Positions 1 through 10,002 of a DNA stretch of 64,000 nt are shown one piece after another. Under the pieces are notes generated by a model. The model was given only the letters and a program-made list of their open reading frames with translations, was not told the DNA's origin and did not search any database. Source of the stretch: Fallopia convolvulus (lineage: Eukaryota; Streptophyta; Magnoliopsida; Caryophyllales; Polygonaceae); contig OZ024736.1 in NCBI GenBank assembly GCA_964016875.1, forward strand, positions 42,874,707 through 42,938,706, in the 5' to 3' direction. A program made the position numbers and the translations under genes. Numbering within the stretch: position 1 is the first letter of the stretch; the number at the start of each line of letters is the position of its first letter.

Positions 1-476
1 TCGACAATAATAATTTCTCCAAAATTTTAGAGCTAAACAGATCACCTTTTAGTAATACAAGCCTAAAATATCTGAACAATACCAACCTAAAAGCAAAATT
101 ATCCGTTATCAAAAAGCAAAATCATCCACTTCAAATTACTGAGTAGTGATAAATATGAAATTATACTTCTTAGAAAAATACTATGCGAAATTGTAAAATA
201 ATGTTAGATATAATACCGAGGCATACAGAGAATTAAAAATAAAATAAAAGTAATGATGTAAAGTTGTAAACAATTGCATGTAAAAAAATGTTTAACCAAA
301 CTGGTCTGTTTTCTTCAGCGTTTCTTGTGTGTGTCTCGACTCTCTCAAAGTCAAAACATAGCCGTTACAATTGACAGGTGGAGCCCACTTGAAACCCCCT
401 CCCCTCCTCCCCCATTCCCAAGACTATAGAGTCCAGAGACTTCCATACCACCATTGCAACGGCTAGTTTCCTCTGC
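1..476. other. upstream region of the phytocyanin-like gene
   Basis: This stretch is AT-rich in its first 300 bases and has no convincing coding region. The last 130 bases are richer in C and T and lead to the TATA box of the gene that follows. Short reading frames in it lack codon structure and resemble nothing I know. Confidence 0.5.
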
Positions 477-484
477 TATAAAAA
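477..484 (+). promoter_or_regulatory. TATA box of the phytocyanin-like gene
   Basis: TATAAAAA lies 163 bases before the ATG at 640. A start of transcription about 30 bases downstream would give a leader of roughly 130 bases, rich in CT as is common in plant leaders. The reading frame is open upstream of 640, but translation from further up would put a hydrophilic stretch in front of the signal peptide. Confidence 0.6.
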
Positions 485-639
485 TCACACAACCCATTAT
501 CCAGAAGTACAACACATCAAAATCTCTCTTTCCCATCATTCAATTCTCCTCCCTGCCTTCCAAACTCTCTGTCTCTTTCTCTCACTCTCAGAGAGGTTTT
601 TCTTTTAGCTCACCCTTCAAGCTTCCAACGAATCCATCA

Positions 640-1285
640 ATGGCGGGTTCTAAATCACGCTCTCTCTTTCTGTGTCTTGCCATGAGTTTTGGCCTATTGA
701 GCTTGGTGGTAGAAGGCAAAGACCACCTGGTTGGAGGCAAAGCCGGCGCTTGGACGATCCCTTCTTCCGAGTCCGAAACTCTCAACAAATGGGCTGAGAA
801 CTCTCGCTTCCTTCCCGGAGACTTTCTTGGTAATTTGCAAGCTCAATTTCATCTGACATTTATAATTTCCAAGCTCAATTTCATTTGGGTTTCTAATTTC
901 ACAATGCTCTGTTTTTCCCCTATTAGTATGGAAGTATGATCCCAAAACAGACTCAGTTCTTCAAGTGACGAGGGATGCATATCTAGCCTGCAACACGACG
1001 GACCCGATCTCGGAGCACAAGGATGAAGAGACGAAGATGAAGTTGCACCACTCTGGGGCTTACTACTTCATCAGTGGAGCTAAGGGACATTGTGAGCAGG
1101 GGGAGAAGATGATAGTGGTGGTGATGGCCCACAGGAGCCGCCACCACCTTGCACCTTCTCCTTCTCCGGCCTCCGCCGTTGCCTTGGAGGCACCTGCTGT
1201 GGCCCCCACCAGCGCCGCTTCGGTCTCTAAGGCTGGGTTCATGGTGGCGGCGTTGGGGTTCCTAGTTGGAGTCTTTGCAATGTGA
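640..1285 (+). CDS. early nodulin-like protein (phytocyanin fold, GPI-anchored)
   Basis: Two exons, 640-829 and 927-1285, joined in phase 1, give 182 residues. The start at 640 opens a signal peptide with a hydrophobic core (LFLCLAMSFGLLSLVV). The phytocyanin domain follows: a VGG motif, a KYDPKTDSVLQV segment at the intron junction, a conserved CNTTDPI Cys, and YYFISGAKGHCEQGEKM near the end. The two Cys form the family's structural disulfide. Where blue-copper relatives have a copper-ligand Cys (YFIC) this protein has Ser, so it probably does not bind copper, as is usual for early nodulin-like (ENODL) members. A Pro/Ala/Ser-rich arabinogalactan-like stretch follows, then a hydrophobic C-terminus typical of a GPI signal. 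The expected place is the outer plasma membrane or cell wall. Family assignment is firm; the particular member is not. Confidence 0.92.
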
Positions 1286-1292
1286 TGATGAT

Positions 1293-2215
1293 GTGAGGAG
1301 GACAAAATGTTTTGTTAGGGGAACTTTGAATGAGAATTATTTTTATTCATTTATTTAGTTGATTTGTAAGGATTGGTGGGTCTTATTATTGCAATCAATA
1401 TAGTTGATCTGGTTTGTTAATTCTTTCTTATTCGAATCTGTCTTCCAGTTAATGTGATCCTTCCTTTTTGATGTCATCAAATAGTCACAACAAACCTTTT
1501 AACGCTCAAAAGTCAAAAGGCGTCATTTCGGTAAGAGCTTTCATGTGTCAAAGTGCACAGATAGAGAGGTTAGAAGAACACCTAGAAATACAAGTTCTCA
1601 GCACGTAATCACAGGCAGCAAGGACAATCTAATTCAGATAAAAAAACTTATTTCAGATTTTCAGGTACAACACTGAATAAACTTCCTTCTTGAATTCCTT
1701 CTTAATTCAGGACATGCTTGAAGTTTCATTCGAGATTCATCCATCTGAATAATAAATAATCAACCCCAGAAAGCATGCTGGTAATTCCAAAAAAGACTTG
1801 TGAATTCGGCAAGCAAACATTTTTTATTTTTTTTTTTGTTCTGCTCGGTAAAGCAAGGGCTGCAAGGCCAAAAGCATGAGCTTTTTTCATTTGTCAATCA
1901 CCCAGAATCCCAGATTAACAATCTGTTTGAAGAACTTCCTTCTAATTCAGACTTAATCAAGACAGGCAAATGTATTCTTCCATTATGAATCACGATAGTG
2001 CGGCCAATCATTGTGAGACTCGAGACTTCAGAACAACTATCTAATTCAGATACAGAAACTTCAGGACACTATCTAATTCAGACTCGAATCTGATATCTGA
2101 ATTAGATAGGTACCTTGCATTTTAGTCAAGAGTTCAGCCATAGCCACCCTCAGAATGATGATGGGTTTAGATGCTTTATGCCCTTCCATGTAATCACAAA
2201 CAGAGGAAACAAACC
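1293..2215. repeat. duplicated block A (downstream of the phytocyanin-like gene)
   Basis: This block, beginning in the 3' untranslated region of the phytocyanin-like gene, reappears in diverged form at 5436-6432. Shared pieces include about 1293-1510 with 5436-5680, and 1884-2215 with about 6083-6432. The two copies differ by insertions; copy 2 contains the small element at 5851-6070. No coding potential is seen. The block ends just before the STIC2 3' end, and its copy ends just before the HCF164 3' end. Confidence 0.75.
2069..2109. repeat. 14-bp perfect stem-loop
   Basis: Arms 2069-2082 and 2096-2109 are perfect reverse complements (CTATCTAATTCAGA) around a 13-base loop. It lies in the spacer between two genes whose 3' ends face each other, about 290 bases beyond the STIC2 stop. 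It may be a fold in a 3' region or the relic of a small repeat, since the same CTAATTCAGA word occurs several times nearby. Confidence 0.6.
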
Positions 2216-2398
2216 AATTTGAATTTGTACCCCCTTTTTCTTCCATATAGAATGAGAAATAATAATAGCAGTAACATCAGAAAATTTAAAGCCAAAACAG
2301 AGAGAAGCGAGGCTATTGAGAAAAACACACATACAATTAATACTTCTCTATATGAGCAGAAGAAATTGGAATTTCTCATGTTTCAAACTCGATATGCA

Positions 2399-5154
2399 TC
2401 ACTTCAAGCCATCACTGAGGCCTGGCGGCATCCCCAAACTTTGGGCAAGATTGTTCATTCTCTCTTTCATTGCCTGAAAAGGAAGGGATCCTCAGATCAG
2501 GCTGTGATCAATAAAAGAAAGCCTTTCAAATGAAACAGAGATGCTCAGTTTCAGGTCGGTGATTCACTTACCAGAACACTCTTCTGGTGTGCGTCTTTGT
2601 ACGCCTCTGTAACCAGGAGGGACACTTTCTGCCAAACGAAAAGCGCAGATACTCAAATTTTAGCATGCAGATTTCTCTAAACACACAAGGTTAACAATTT
2701 GGTCAGATCACTTGATAAACAAGCCGACTTACTTCAGCCCCTAGCTCCATAGCAGCTTCAGTAATCTCAGTGCGTATAGGTTGTTGATTGCCTGAAAGCG
2801 TTACCTGTCAAAAGACATTCTTGATATTAGGAGGCATCTTAAGTTACATAGACATACATAAAGGAAACAGGCGAGGACAAACTTAGCATCCCAAACTTAT
2901 AAGTGACAACTGATAGCTTGAAGCTCAGTTTTGTTAGATGGACAGGTTGGAGAGTAACTTGCACAGGATACACATGCATATGGGTTGTAGGACAACCCCA
3001 AATAGAAGAAGCTAAACAACCCTGTGCATACTTGAAAACATTACAAAATATAAATAGAAAGTTATAAGCTTAAAGTAAGAAGAACCATCATACTACAGCC
3101 ATTTACAAAAAATACCAAAGATCTTGAAACCAAAAATTCATAGCATTAAAATAAAACAGACGCACCTTTATAAGCTCACCTTCACAATAGCCATCAAACT
3201 CAGCTCTGCAAGGCAAAATAATCACAGGAGAAATTATTAAAATGGATGAGTCAACAAGGAATAATCAGAGGCAGGATGCAAGTGAAGTTAACATTGCAAT
3301 GCAAAAAATGGTTAGAGCACTTACGCAGCTAGCTCTTTCTGCACACGCACAGCTTCTACTTGAACTACCATTTGAGCTTTCTTCACAGTATCATAGAGAT
3401 TTTGCATGTTACCAAATATTCCTGCCTGTAATCAGGAGCCAGAAAAGGTGCTTAGAGAATTGACGTCAAGATGAATGGTAAAAAACAATTCCAACATCAG
3501 AGACAAATGAAATTCACTGTCAGGCCCCAAACTTTAAAGAAAAATGGCCTAAGTCAACAGCTTTTTAGCACCCATCTCGATCCGAATTTGACAACAACAA
3601 TATACTCGGTTAATATTTGGAGCTCACAACAACTAGTAGGAGCAGGAAATAGGTACATCAAACATTCATCACATTATATTCACGGTACAACTGCTTCTTC
3701 TGTTCTACATACAGCTCTATACTCATGGTTCATCAAAAAAATAAGCTTGTAAAAGCTGCACTAGAATCAAGTCCCAAGTGAAGCAAGACCTTTAATGTTT
3801 TGATCTTAACCAGCTGATCTTCAATACAAAAATGAGCATGAGAAGGACACACATGATAATATATGAATATGGAGAATTTGTTTTTCCCCTATACTAGTTT
3901 CCCTAGATAGAAAAGAGAATTTCAAACGTAAGATACAGACACCAACACATACAATATGAAGGGATATAAACATTTTAGAAATGAATGAGCTATTCAGTAG
4001 AATCACACTCTTCTGGCAATGCATAATGATTCAAATCAATATAACACAAACAAGTTGATAGATTATCTTTAAAAGCACAACTGAACACTTTAAGTAAATA
4101 GCTCAATGGACTGAAGCATTTAAGCTAGTAATTAAACCATAGAACTTCACCTTTGATGATGAATCATCAGCCTTGTCATTGTTTTCCTTCTTTCCCCCAA
4201 ATAAACCATAAACACATAAAGATCTTTTCGCCTTTGATTTGTTGATGTTCCATGTTAAAGATCCACCCGTAATGAGATTATTTTGTTGGCTTAAATTGCC
4301 TGTAAAGGGAAACATGGAATGTAACAAGCAATTTATTAAATGTAGTAGAAGCAAATTATGAAATTTAAGAAATTATATACTTGAATCCAGACAAGTAGAT
4401 AGAGCCAGTTTACACTGAATTTCAGTATGAGGTGTGTATTCATTGTTTCTAAAATATGATACTTGATTAGATACGAAGGAAACTTGCTATGGATTGAGAA
4501 ATCAAACACTCTTACAACGCTGAAGGATTAGAAGCAAAATAAACCAAACAAGAGCACATGATGATCTTTCTAACTTAGCTAGTCTAACCCTCAGCTCAAA
4601 AAATAAATCAAAATAAACCAAGGACAGTGACTCAGTTGACGCTTTCTCAATTTTATAATAGCATCAAGTTATACATAAGGTGAAAAGAAGCATTAAATTG
4701 GAGAAGTCGATGCATCTTTTAGTACCTAAAAACAATAATTCACAAAGCTACTTCCAGCAAAATGATCAATTTGCAACCAACCTTATGAATGAGCTGAAAC
4801 CACTAATAAATTCAATTCATACAGATGATAAGCACCCGAAGAGGTAGCGCGCTTTAAAACTCCATTTGTGACTGAATAAGAACCCCCAAAACTCCATTTT
4901 ATATTGTCACTGAGCTATACGCGAATAAAAGGGAAGACAATCACCTCCCATTTGAATCCAAGAAGGGGTTCTACACACCCACACAAAAGCGAATTGCGTA
5001 AATACAGAAAAAGATCAGCCCAAAACGCAATAGAATTTACAGAGAGTGGAAGCCTACCCAAAGAGAAAGAGGAAGGAGAACGATTACAGATGCGCCCATG
5101 GAGGCAAGGAGTCTTAGGAGCTCGCGAAATGGTAACTGTGCTCGTAGACGCCAT
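2399..5154 (-). CDS. STIC2: STIC2-like chloroplast nucleoid-associated YbaB/EbfC family protein
   Basis: Seven exons on the minus strand: 5154-5058, 4299-4151, 3425-3325, 3205-3166, 2804-2733, 2628-2572 and 2473-2399. All borders are GT-AG and the phases agree, giving 196 residues. Residues 1 to about 60 look like a chloroplast transit peptide (Ser-rich, starting MASTSTV). The mature part contains FGGKKEN, then the YbaB core: GNMQNLYDTVKKAQMVVQVE, EFDGYCEGELIKV, LSGNQQPIRTEITEAAMELG and AMKERMNNLAQSLGMPPGL. These match my memory of the Arabidopsis stroma protein STIC2, which works with ALB4 and the cpSRP54 route in thylakoid protein insertion. Bacterial YbaB binds DNA. The first two exons also exist as a truncated copy at 8906-9868. 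The gene looks intact. Confidence 0.95.
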
Positions 5155-5171
5155 TAGAGCCTGAAAGAAAA
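3650..5171. repeat. source segment of the STIC2 partial duplication
   Basis: This 1.5-kb stretch (17 bases upstream of the STIC2 ATG, exon 1, intron 1, exon 2 and part of intron 2) is the parent of 8378-9885. Identity is high over both exons and introns, with small indels. Because introns are included, the copy was made from DNA and not through mRNA. Confidence 0.9.
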
Positions 5172-5435
5172 GGGATAACAAAACCTAAAGAGTGTTGCGT
5201 TTTTGGAAGGTCGGAAATAGTTTGTGTGTGATGACTAGTTTCAAATTTCAATACGTCTTTTTATTACTGCTTAATGCTTATCATATGGAGTTTGGACCCA
5301 GAATAAAATGCAAAAACAAATTCTAGATTCTAGAAAATATTTAACTATACCTAGATATGTGAACAAATGTTATTATAGTTTTTTTTTTAAATAAAAGTTA
5401 TGGCAAATGCTCATCTTCCACTGGTAGACGCCATT

Positions 5436-6432
5436 AGGACAAAATGTTTTACTTTTCTAATATGAATAAAATTGGAATATAACCTCGTTTCTTAACCAAA
5501 AAAATAACGTTGGATTATCAATTAAAATTATTTTTATTTAGTTAGTTAGTTGATTTGCGAGAAATATAGTTGATCTGGTTTGTTATTCCTTGTATAGTTG
5601 TATTAGAATTTGTCTTCCAGTTAATGTGATATTCCTTTTAATGTCATCAAATAATCACAACCTTTTAAGTTTTAACGCTTATAAAGAACTTTTTGGGTGA
5701 AAAGTGATTTTTAGTGTTTTGAAAAACGTAAAAAGTAGAGAGAGTTACACGTATTAGTACTAAAAGAAATTTTAGGGTAAAAACGAATTTTGTATGGTAA
5801 GTGAAACAAGATGCATCATGTCATTAAAAGCATCACTTTATTAAGAACATTTGCAATGGTGATCTTTAGAATATTAAATTAATTTAAAAAGGAAAATAAA
5901 AATGTGTTAGAGATTTTGTCAACTTTTGAAAGAAAACCAAAATCATAAAACAGTAAAAATTTCTTATAGTAAATTCTCAATTTGACAATAGGAAACTCAC
6001 TTTTTAACATTTTTATTATTTAATTTTTTTCAATGATATTTCTAGTATGTTCACAAAGATCACCATTGCACATGATCTAATACTTTTTTTCACGTGTCAA
6101 TTGCCCAGATTCAACCATCTGTTTGAAGAACTTCCTTCTAATTCACTTAAAATTCTAGATTCAACCTGAACCCAGGATGCACATAATCAAGACCAGGCAA
6201 ATGTGTTCTCTTCCCATTATGTGAATCAAAATAGTGCGGTCAATCATCGTGAGACTCGAGACTTCAGGACATTATCTAACTATCTTGATTATCTGGGTCT
6301 CAATAGCACCTTGAGTCTGAATTAGATAGGTGCCTTGCGTTTTAATCAAAGAGTTCAGCCACCGCCACCTCAGAATGATGGAGATAGATACTTTTTGCCC
6401 TTCCATGTAATCACAAGCAACGATAACAAACC
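5436..6432. repeat. duplicated block A' (copy of 1293-2215)
   Basis: This is the second copy of the block described at 1293. Shared words include GACAAAATGTTTT, ATAGTTGATCTGGTTTGTTA, GTCTTCCAGTTAATGTGAT and TTTGAAGAACTTCCTTCTAA. Its left edge is fused to GTAGACGCCATTAG at 5424-5437, which equals the STIC2 start region at 5144-5157. The gap 5155-6601 between STIC2 and HCF164 otherwise holds no gene. Confidence 0.7.
5851..6070. mobile_element. small non-autonomous element (MITE), 220 bp
   Basis: The ends carry a perfect 16-bp inverted repeat, TGCAATGGTGATCTTT at 5852-5867 and its complement at 6055-6070. The direct repeat CAT flanks the element (5848-5850 and 6071-6073). The interior is AT-rich with no reading frame. 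It sits inside duplicated block A' and is absent from block A, so it arrived after that duplication or was lost from A. A relative lies at about 13076-13305 in a PP2C intron. Confidence 0.65.
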
Positions 6433-6601
6433 CAAGAAAGTGAAGAACAACAAAACCTCATATAGAAGCACTGGGCTCAGGATTAAACTATGTTATGCAC
6501 TTTCCGCCTTCCATACATTGTAAAAGAGATATACAAAAATGAAGTATTACAAGTAGTAACCATGTATGTAGAGCAGAGAGAAGTGTTCAGCCAGGCAAAA
6601 G

Positions 6602-8274
6602 CTATCCATGACTTCTAGGGTCAACAACTTGGTGAACCTTTCTAGATTCAGCACTAGAATATTGGCCCACGACACGGGCATGTGGAATTGAAGCTTCTCC
6701 ACGAGCCAAGGCATCCACGTTGTCCAGAAAATACTGTTTTGGAAGCCTGCCCACGACATTACCTTCCTCATTGCCATCTTTGTCTAAGAAGGCAAAATGA
6801 GGGATTCCCTCCACACCAAATTCATCAAGTTCTTGTTCCCAATTTGTGTTATCCACATTCAGCATTACAAAATTGACTCGGTCCCTGAACAAAGCAACAG
6901 GTACATAGAGTAAGACAATCACTCACACGAATAACAAATCATTTCTCAACATGATCTGAGAAACATTGAGAAAAGGAACAGTACCTGTATTTCTGCTCCA
7001 CTCCGTAAATATCTCGTGCTAGTTCTCTACATACTTCACACCAATCTGCATAAAATTCCACAACTGTAGGCTTTCCATTGGAAAGAGCCTGTCCAGACAT
7101 GAACAAAATGACAGTAATACATAAAGAGATGCACTTGGTCTTGAGCTATTAATTACTACTATCTCCTCATACTATAACAAGATATTTATATGCCTCGTGC
7201 TTACTATCATGAGCTAGCTGAGTTTTGCATTTTGTTTATCAAGCAATCAGCAGCCAATGATTTGCTATTTAACAATGTCATATCCCCTTGTCTATATATG
7301 AAACTTATGAGAATAAGCCAGTATCTGATAGGATTGAGATGCCATAATCCTTGTTAAACTATTTCAATGCACAGGATTAAGAGAAACTGTTAGGAAGCTT
7401 AAAGAGCTTTGAAAGCAACTAAGTTAGGTTGCTAGATCACATATACGGCATACCTCTTCATATGGTAGAGCAGAAGCGGAAAGGTCTTTCAAAGAAACAC
7501 CAAAATCTAAACGTGTAGTCACAAAAAGCCCAGCTGCACCAATGGAAGAAATCAAAGCTATTCTCCTATTCACATCTTTGTTGGGAAATTCAGGTAAGCC
7601 AGCATTATCAGATGAAGCTGAAGCTTGAACTTGGTCAGCTTCATCATTGGTGGCAACGGGCTCAAGAGGCTTGTTTTCCTGAAGAAAGAACACGCAATAT
7701 TGCAAGTTAAGCGTAAGAATTTCTCCGGCGAAGTATGAACAGAAGATTAAATTGGGAGATGCTAGCATACAATACAATAAGCAAGGCGAAATGTCGTGAA
7801 TGAACAAAAAGTTGTTCAAACGGCATAGGTATTCATAGTGACAAATAGAAATCTATTCATTGCTATCCCTTCGAGCAAGTCGACAGAGCTCAAAGATGCG
7901 CACGGACGAGCTAAACTATTGTCCCAAATTTTTCGAACTTAGAAATTTCAAACATGAGGACAAAATAAAGAAATGCTAATACGTTAAAACTAGATAGCTG
8001 GTTTACTGAACAATTAACCTTCCAGTTTTACTTTAGAGAACAGGAAAATTCACACACGATTCATATTGATTGGAAATTGCTGAGGGATGATGTGTGGATG
8101 GTGAGGGATCTTTACCGTAGTAGAGGAATCGGAGTTGCTCAGGCAAGAAATGCTCTGAAATCTTCTTCTTCTAGATTGCAATTGGAGAAGAGAATCTTTT
8201 TGGTTGAATTGGGCAGGAAACACAAACTGTCGCGAACCATGAATAGAAATCAAGTTGGGGGATGCACAAGCCAT
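6602..8274 (-). CDS. HCF164: HCF164 thylakoid thioredoxin-like protein
   Basis: Four exons on the minus strand, 8274-8116, 7678-7454, 7088-6985 and 6884-6602, give 256 residues, near the length I recall for Arabidopsis HCF164. Residues 1-53 (exon 1) resemble a chloroplast transit peptide with an Arg cluster. Exon 2 starts with an acidic linker, then NKDVNRR and one hydrophobic membrane segment (IALISSIGAAGLFVTT), then TRLDFGVSLKDL. The thioredoxin domain has the redox site WCEVC in exon 3, followed by VNFVMLNVDN, GIPHFAFLD and the family tail QYSSAESRKVHQV. The protein is anchored in thylakoids with its domain in the lumen and delivers reducing power for cytochrome b6f assembly (family knowledge). 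Its upstream region is broken by the STIC2 copy, which may give it a second first exon. Confidence 0.95.
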
Positions 8275-8281
8275 TTGCGAA

Positions 8282-8377
8282 TTGCGAGTCCCAAAGGAAC
8301 AATTTTCCGAGCAGAACTTCAAAGAATCCAGAAATCAATATTGTTAGCAGAAAAATTCTTCGTTGCATAACAGAAAA
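8282..8377. repeat. 96-bp target duplication, left copy
   Basis: This stretch lies just upstream of the HCF164 start codon. It is repeated at 9907-10002 with 4 mismatches and no gaps, bracketing the inserted STIC2 copy. A target duplication of this length is too long for ordinary transposons and suggests repair of a widely staggered double-strand break. Confidence 0.9.
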
Positions 8378-9885
8378 TAGGTACATCAAACATTCATCAC
8401 ATTATATTCACGGTACAACTGCTTCTACTGTTCTACACTTCTACATACAGCTCTATACTCATGGTTCGTCAAAAAACAAGCTTGTAAGTTGTAAACGACT
8501 AAAAGCTGCACTAGAATCAAGTCCAAAGTGAAGCAAGACCTTTAATCTTTTGATCTTAACCAACTGATCCTCAATGCGAAAATGAGCATGAGAAGGACAC
8601 ACATGATAATATATGAATATGGAGAATTTGTTTTTCCCCTATACTAGTTTCCCTAGATAGAAAAGAAAAATGAATTTCAAAATGTAAAATACAAACACCA
8701 ACACATACAATATGAAGGGATATAAACATTTTAGAAATGAATGAGCTATTCAGTAGAATTACACTCTTCTGGCAATGCATAAGATTCAAATCAATATAAC
8801 ACAAACAAGATGATAGATTATCTTTAAAAGCACAACTGAACTCTTTAAAAAAATAGCTCAATGGAATGAAGTATTTAAGCTAATAATTAAACCATAGAAC
8901 TTCACCTTTGATGACGAATCATCAGCCTTGTCATTATTTTCCTTCTTTCCCCCAAATAAACCATAAACACGTAAAGATCTTTTAGCCTTTGATTTGTTGA
9001 TGTTCCATGTTAAAGATCTATTTTGCTGGCTTAAATTGCCTGTAAAGGGAAACATGGAATGTAACAAGCAATTTATTAAATGTAGTAGAAGCAAATTATG
9101 AAGTATAGGAAATTATATACTTGAATCCAGACAAGTAGATAGAGCCAGTTCACACTGAATTTCAGTATGAGGTGTATATTCATTGTTTCTAAAATATGAT
9201 ACTTGCTATGGATTGAGAAATCAAACACTCTTACAACGCTGAAGGATTAGAAGCAAAATAAACCAATAAGAGCACATCATGATCTTTCTAACTTAGCTAG
9301 TCTAACCCTCAGTTCAAAAAATAAATCAAAATAAACCAAGGAAAGTGACTCTGCCAACGCTTTCTCAATTTTATAATAGCATCAAGTCATACATAAGGTG
9401 AAAAGAAGCATTAAATTGGAGAAGCCGATGCATCTTTTAGTGCATAACAACAATCATTCACAAAGCTATTTCCAGCAAAATGTTCACTTTGCAACCTTAT
9501 GAATGAGCTGAAATCTCTAATAAATTCAATTCACACAGATGATAACCACCCGAAGAGGTAGCGCGCTTTAACACTCCATTTGTGACTGCATAAGAATCCC
9601 CAAAACTCCAATTTATATTATCATGAGCTATGCGCAAATAAAAGGGATGAGAATCACTTCCCCATTTAAATCCAAGAAGGGGTTCTACACACCCACACAA
9701 AAGCGAATTGCGTAAATACAGAAAAAGAGCAGTCCAAAACGCAATAAAATTTACAGAGAGCGGTAGCCTACCCAAAGAGAAAGAGGAAGGAGAACGATTA
9801 CAGAAGCGCCCATGGAGGCAAGGAGTGTTAGGAGCTCGCGAAATGGTAACCGTACTCGTAGACGCCATTAGAGCCTGAAAGAAAA
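8378..9885. repeat. inserted copy of STIC2 5' half
   Basis: This is the duplicate of 3650-5171. The left junction shares AAA/AATAGG microhomology with the target. Between its right end and the right target copy are about 21 bases of filler (9886-9906) whose parts resemble the target sequence. The insert has the same orientation as STIC2 and HCF164. Confidence 0.9.
8906..9868 (-). pseudogene. truncated STIC2 copy (exons 1-2 only)
   Basis: Exon 1 (9868-9772) and exon 2 (9039-8906) of STIC2 are both kept and open. Exon 2 has lost 15 bases in frame. Donor and acceptor sites are unchanged, including GTAGGC after exon 1 and GTGAAG after exon 2. Exons 3 to 7, which encode the YbaB core, are missing, so no STIC2 function is possible. 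Exon 2 ends in phase 0. The next downstream acceptor of a coding exon is HCF164 exon 2, also phase 0, so an in-frame fusion is possible. On its own it would give only a transit peptide and a short tail. It may be a dead fragment or an alternative first exon pair for HCF164. Confidence 0.85.
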
Positions 9886-9906
9886 TGGCAAAGGAACAAT
9901 TCTTCG

Positions 9907-10002
9907 TTGCGAGCCCCAAAGGAACAATTTTCAGAGCAGAACTTCAAAGAATCCGGAAATCAATGTTGTTAGCAGAAAAATTCTTCGTTGCATAACAGAA
10001 AA
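9907..10002. repeat. 96-bp target duplication, right copy
   Basis: This is the partner of 8282-8377. The sequence continuing to its right (10003 onward) is the original upstream flank of HCF164. It therefore now lies about 130 bases before the copied STIC2 ATG at 9868 instead of next to the HCF164 ATG. Confidence 0.88.

Noticed and set aside
9497..9919. A 140-codon frame including the copied STIC2 exon 1, as a separate protein
   Set aside because: It runs through the exon 1 donor into intron sequence and does not resemble a protein beyond the 32 codons of exon 1.
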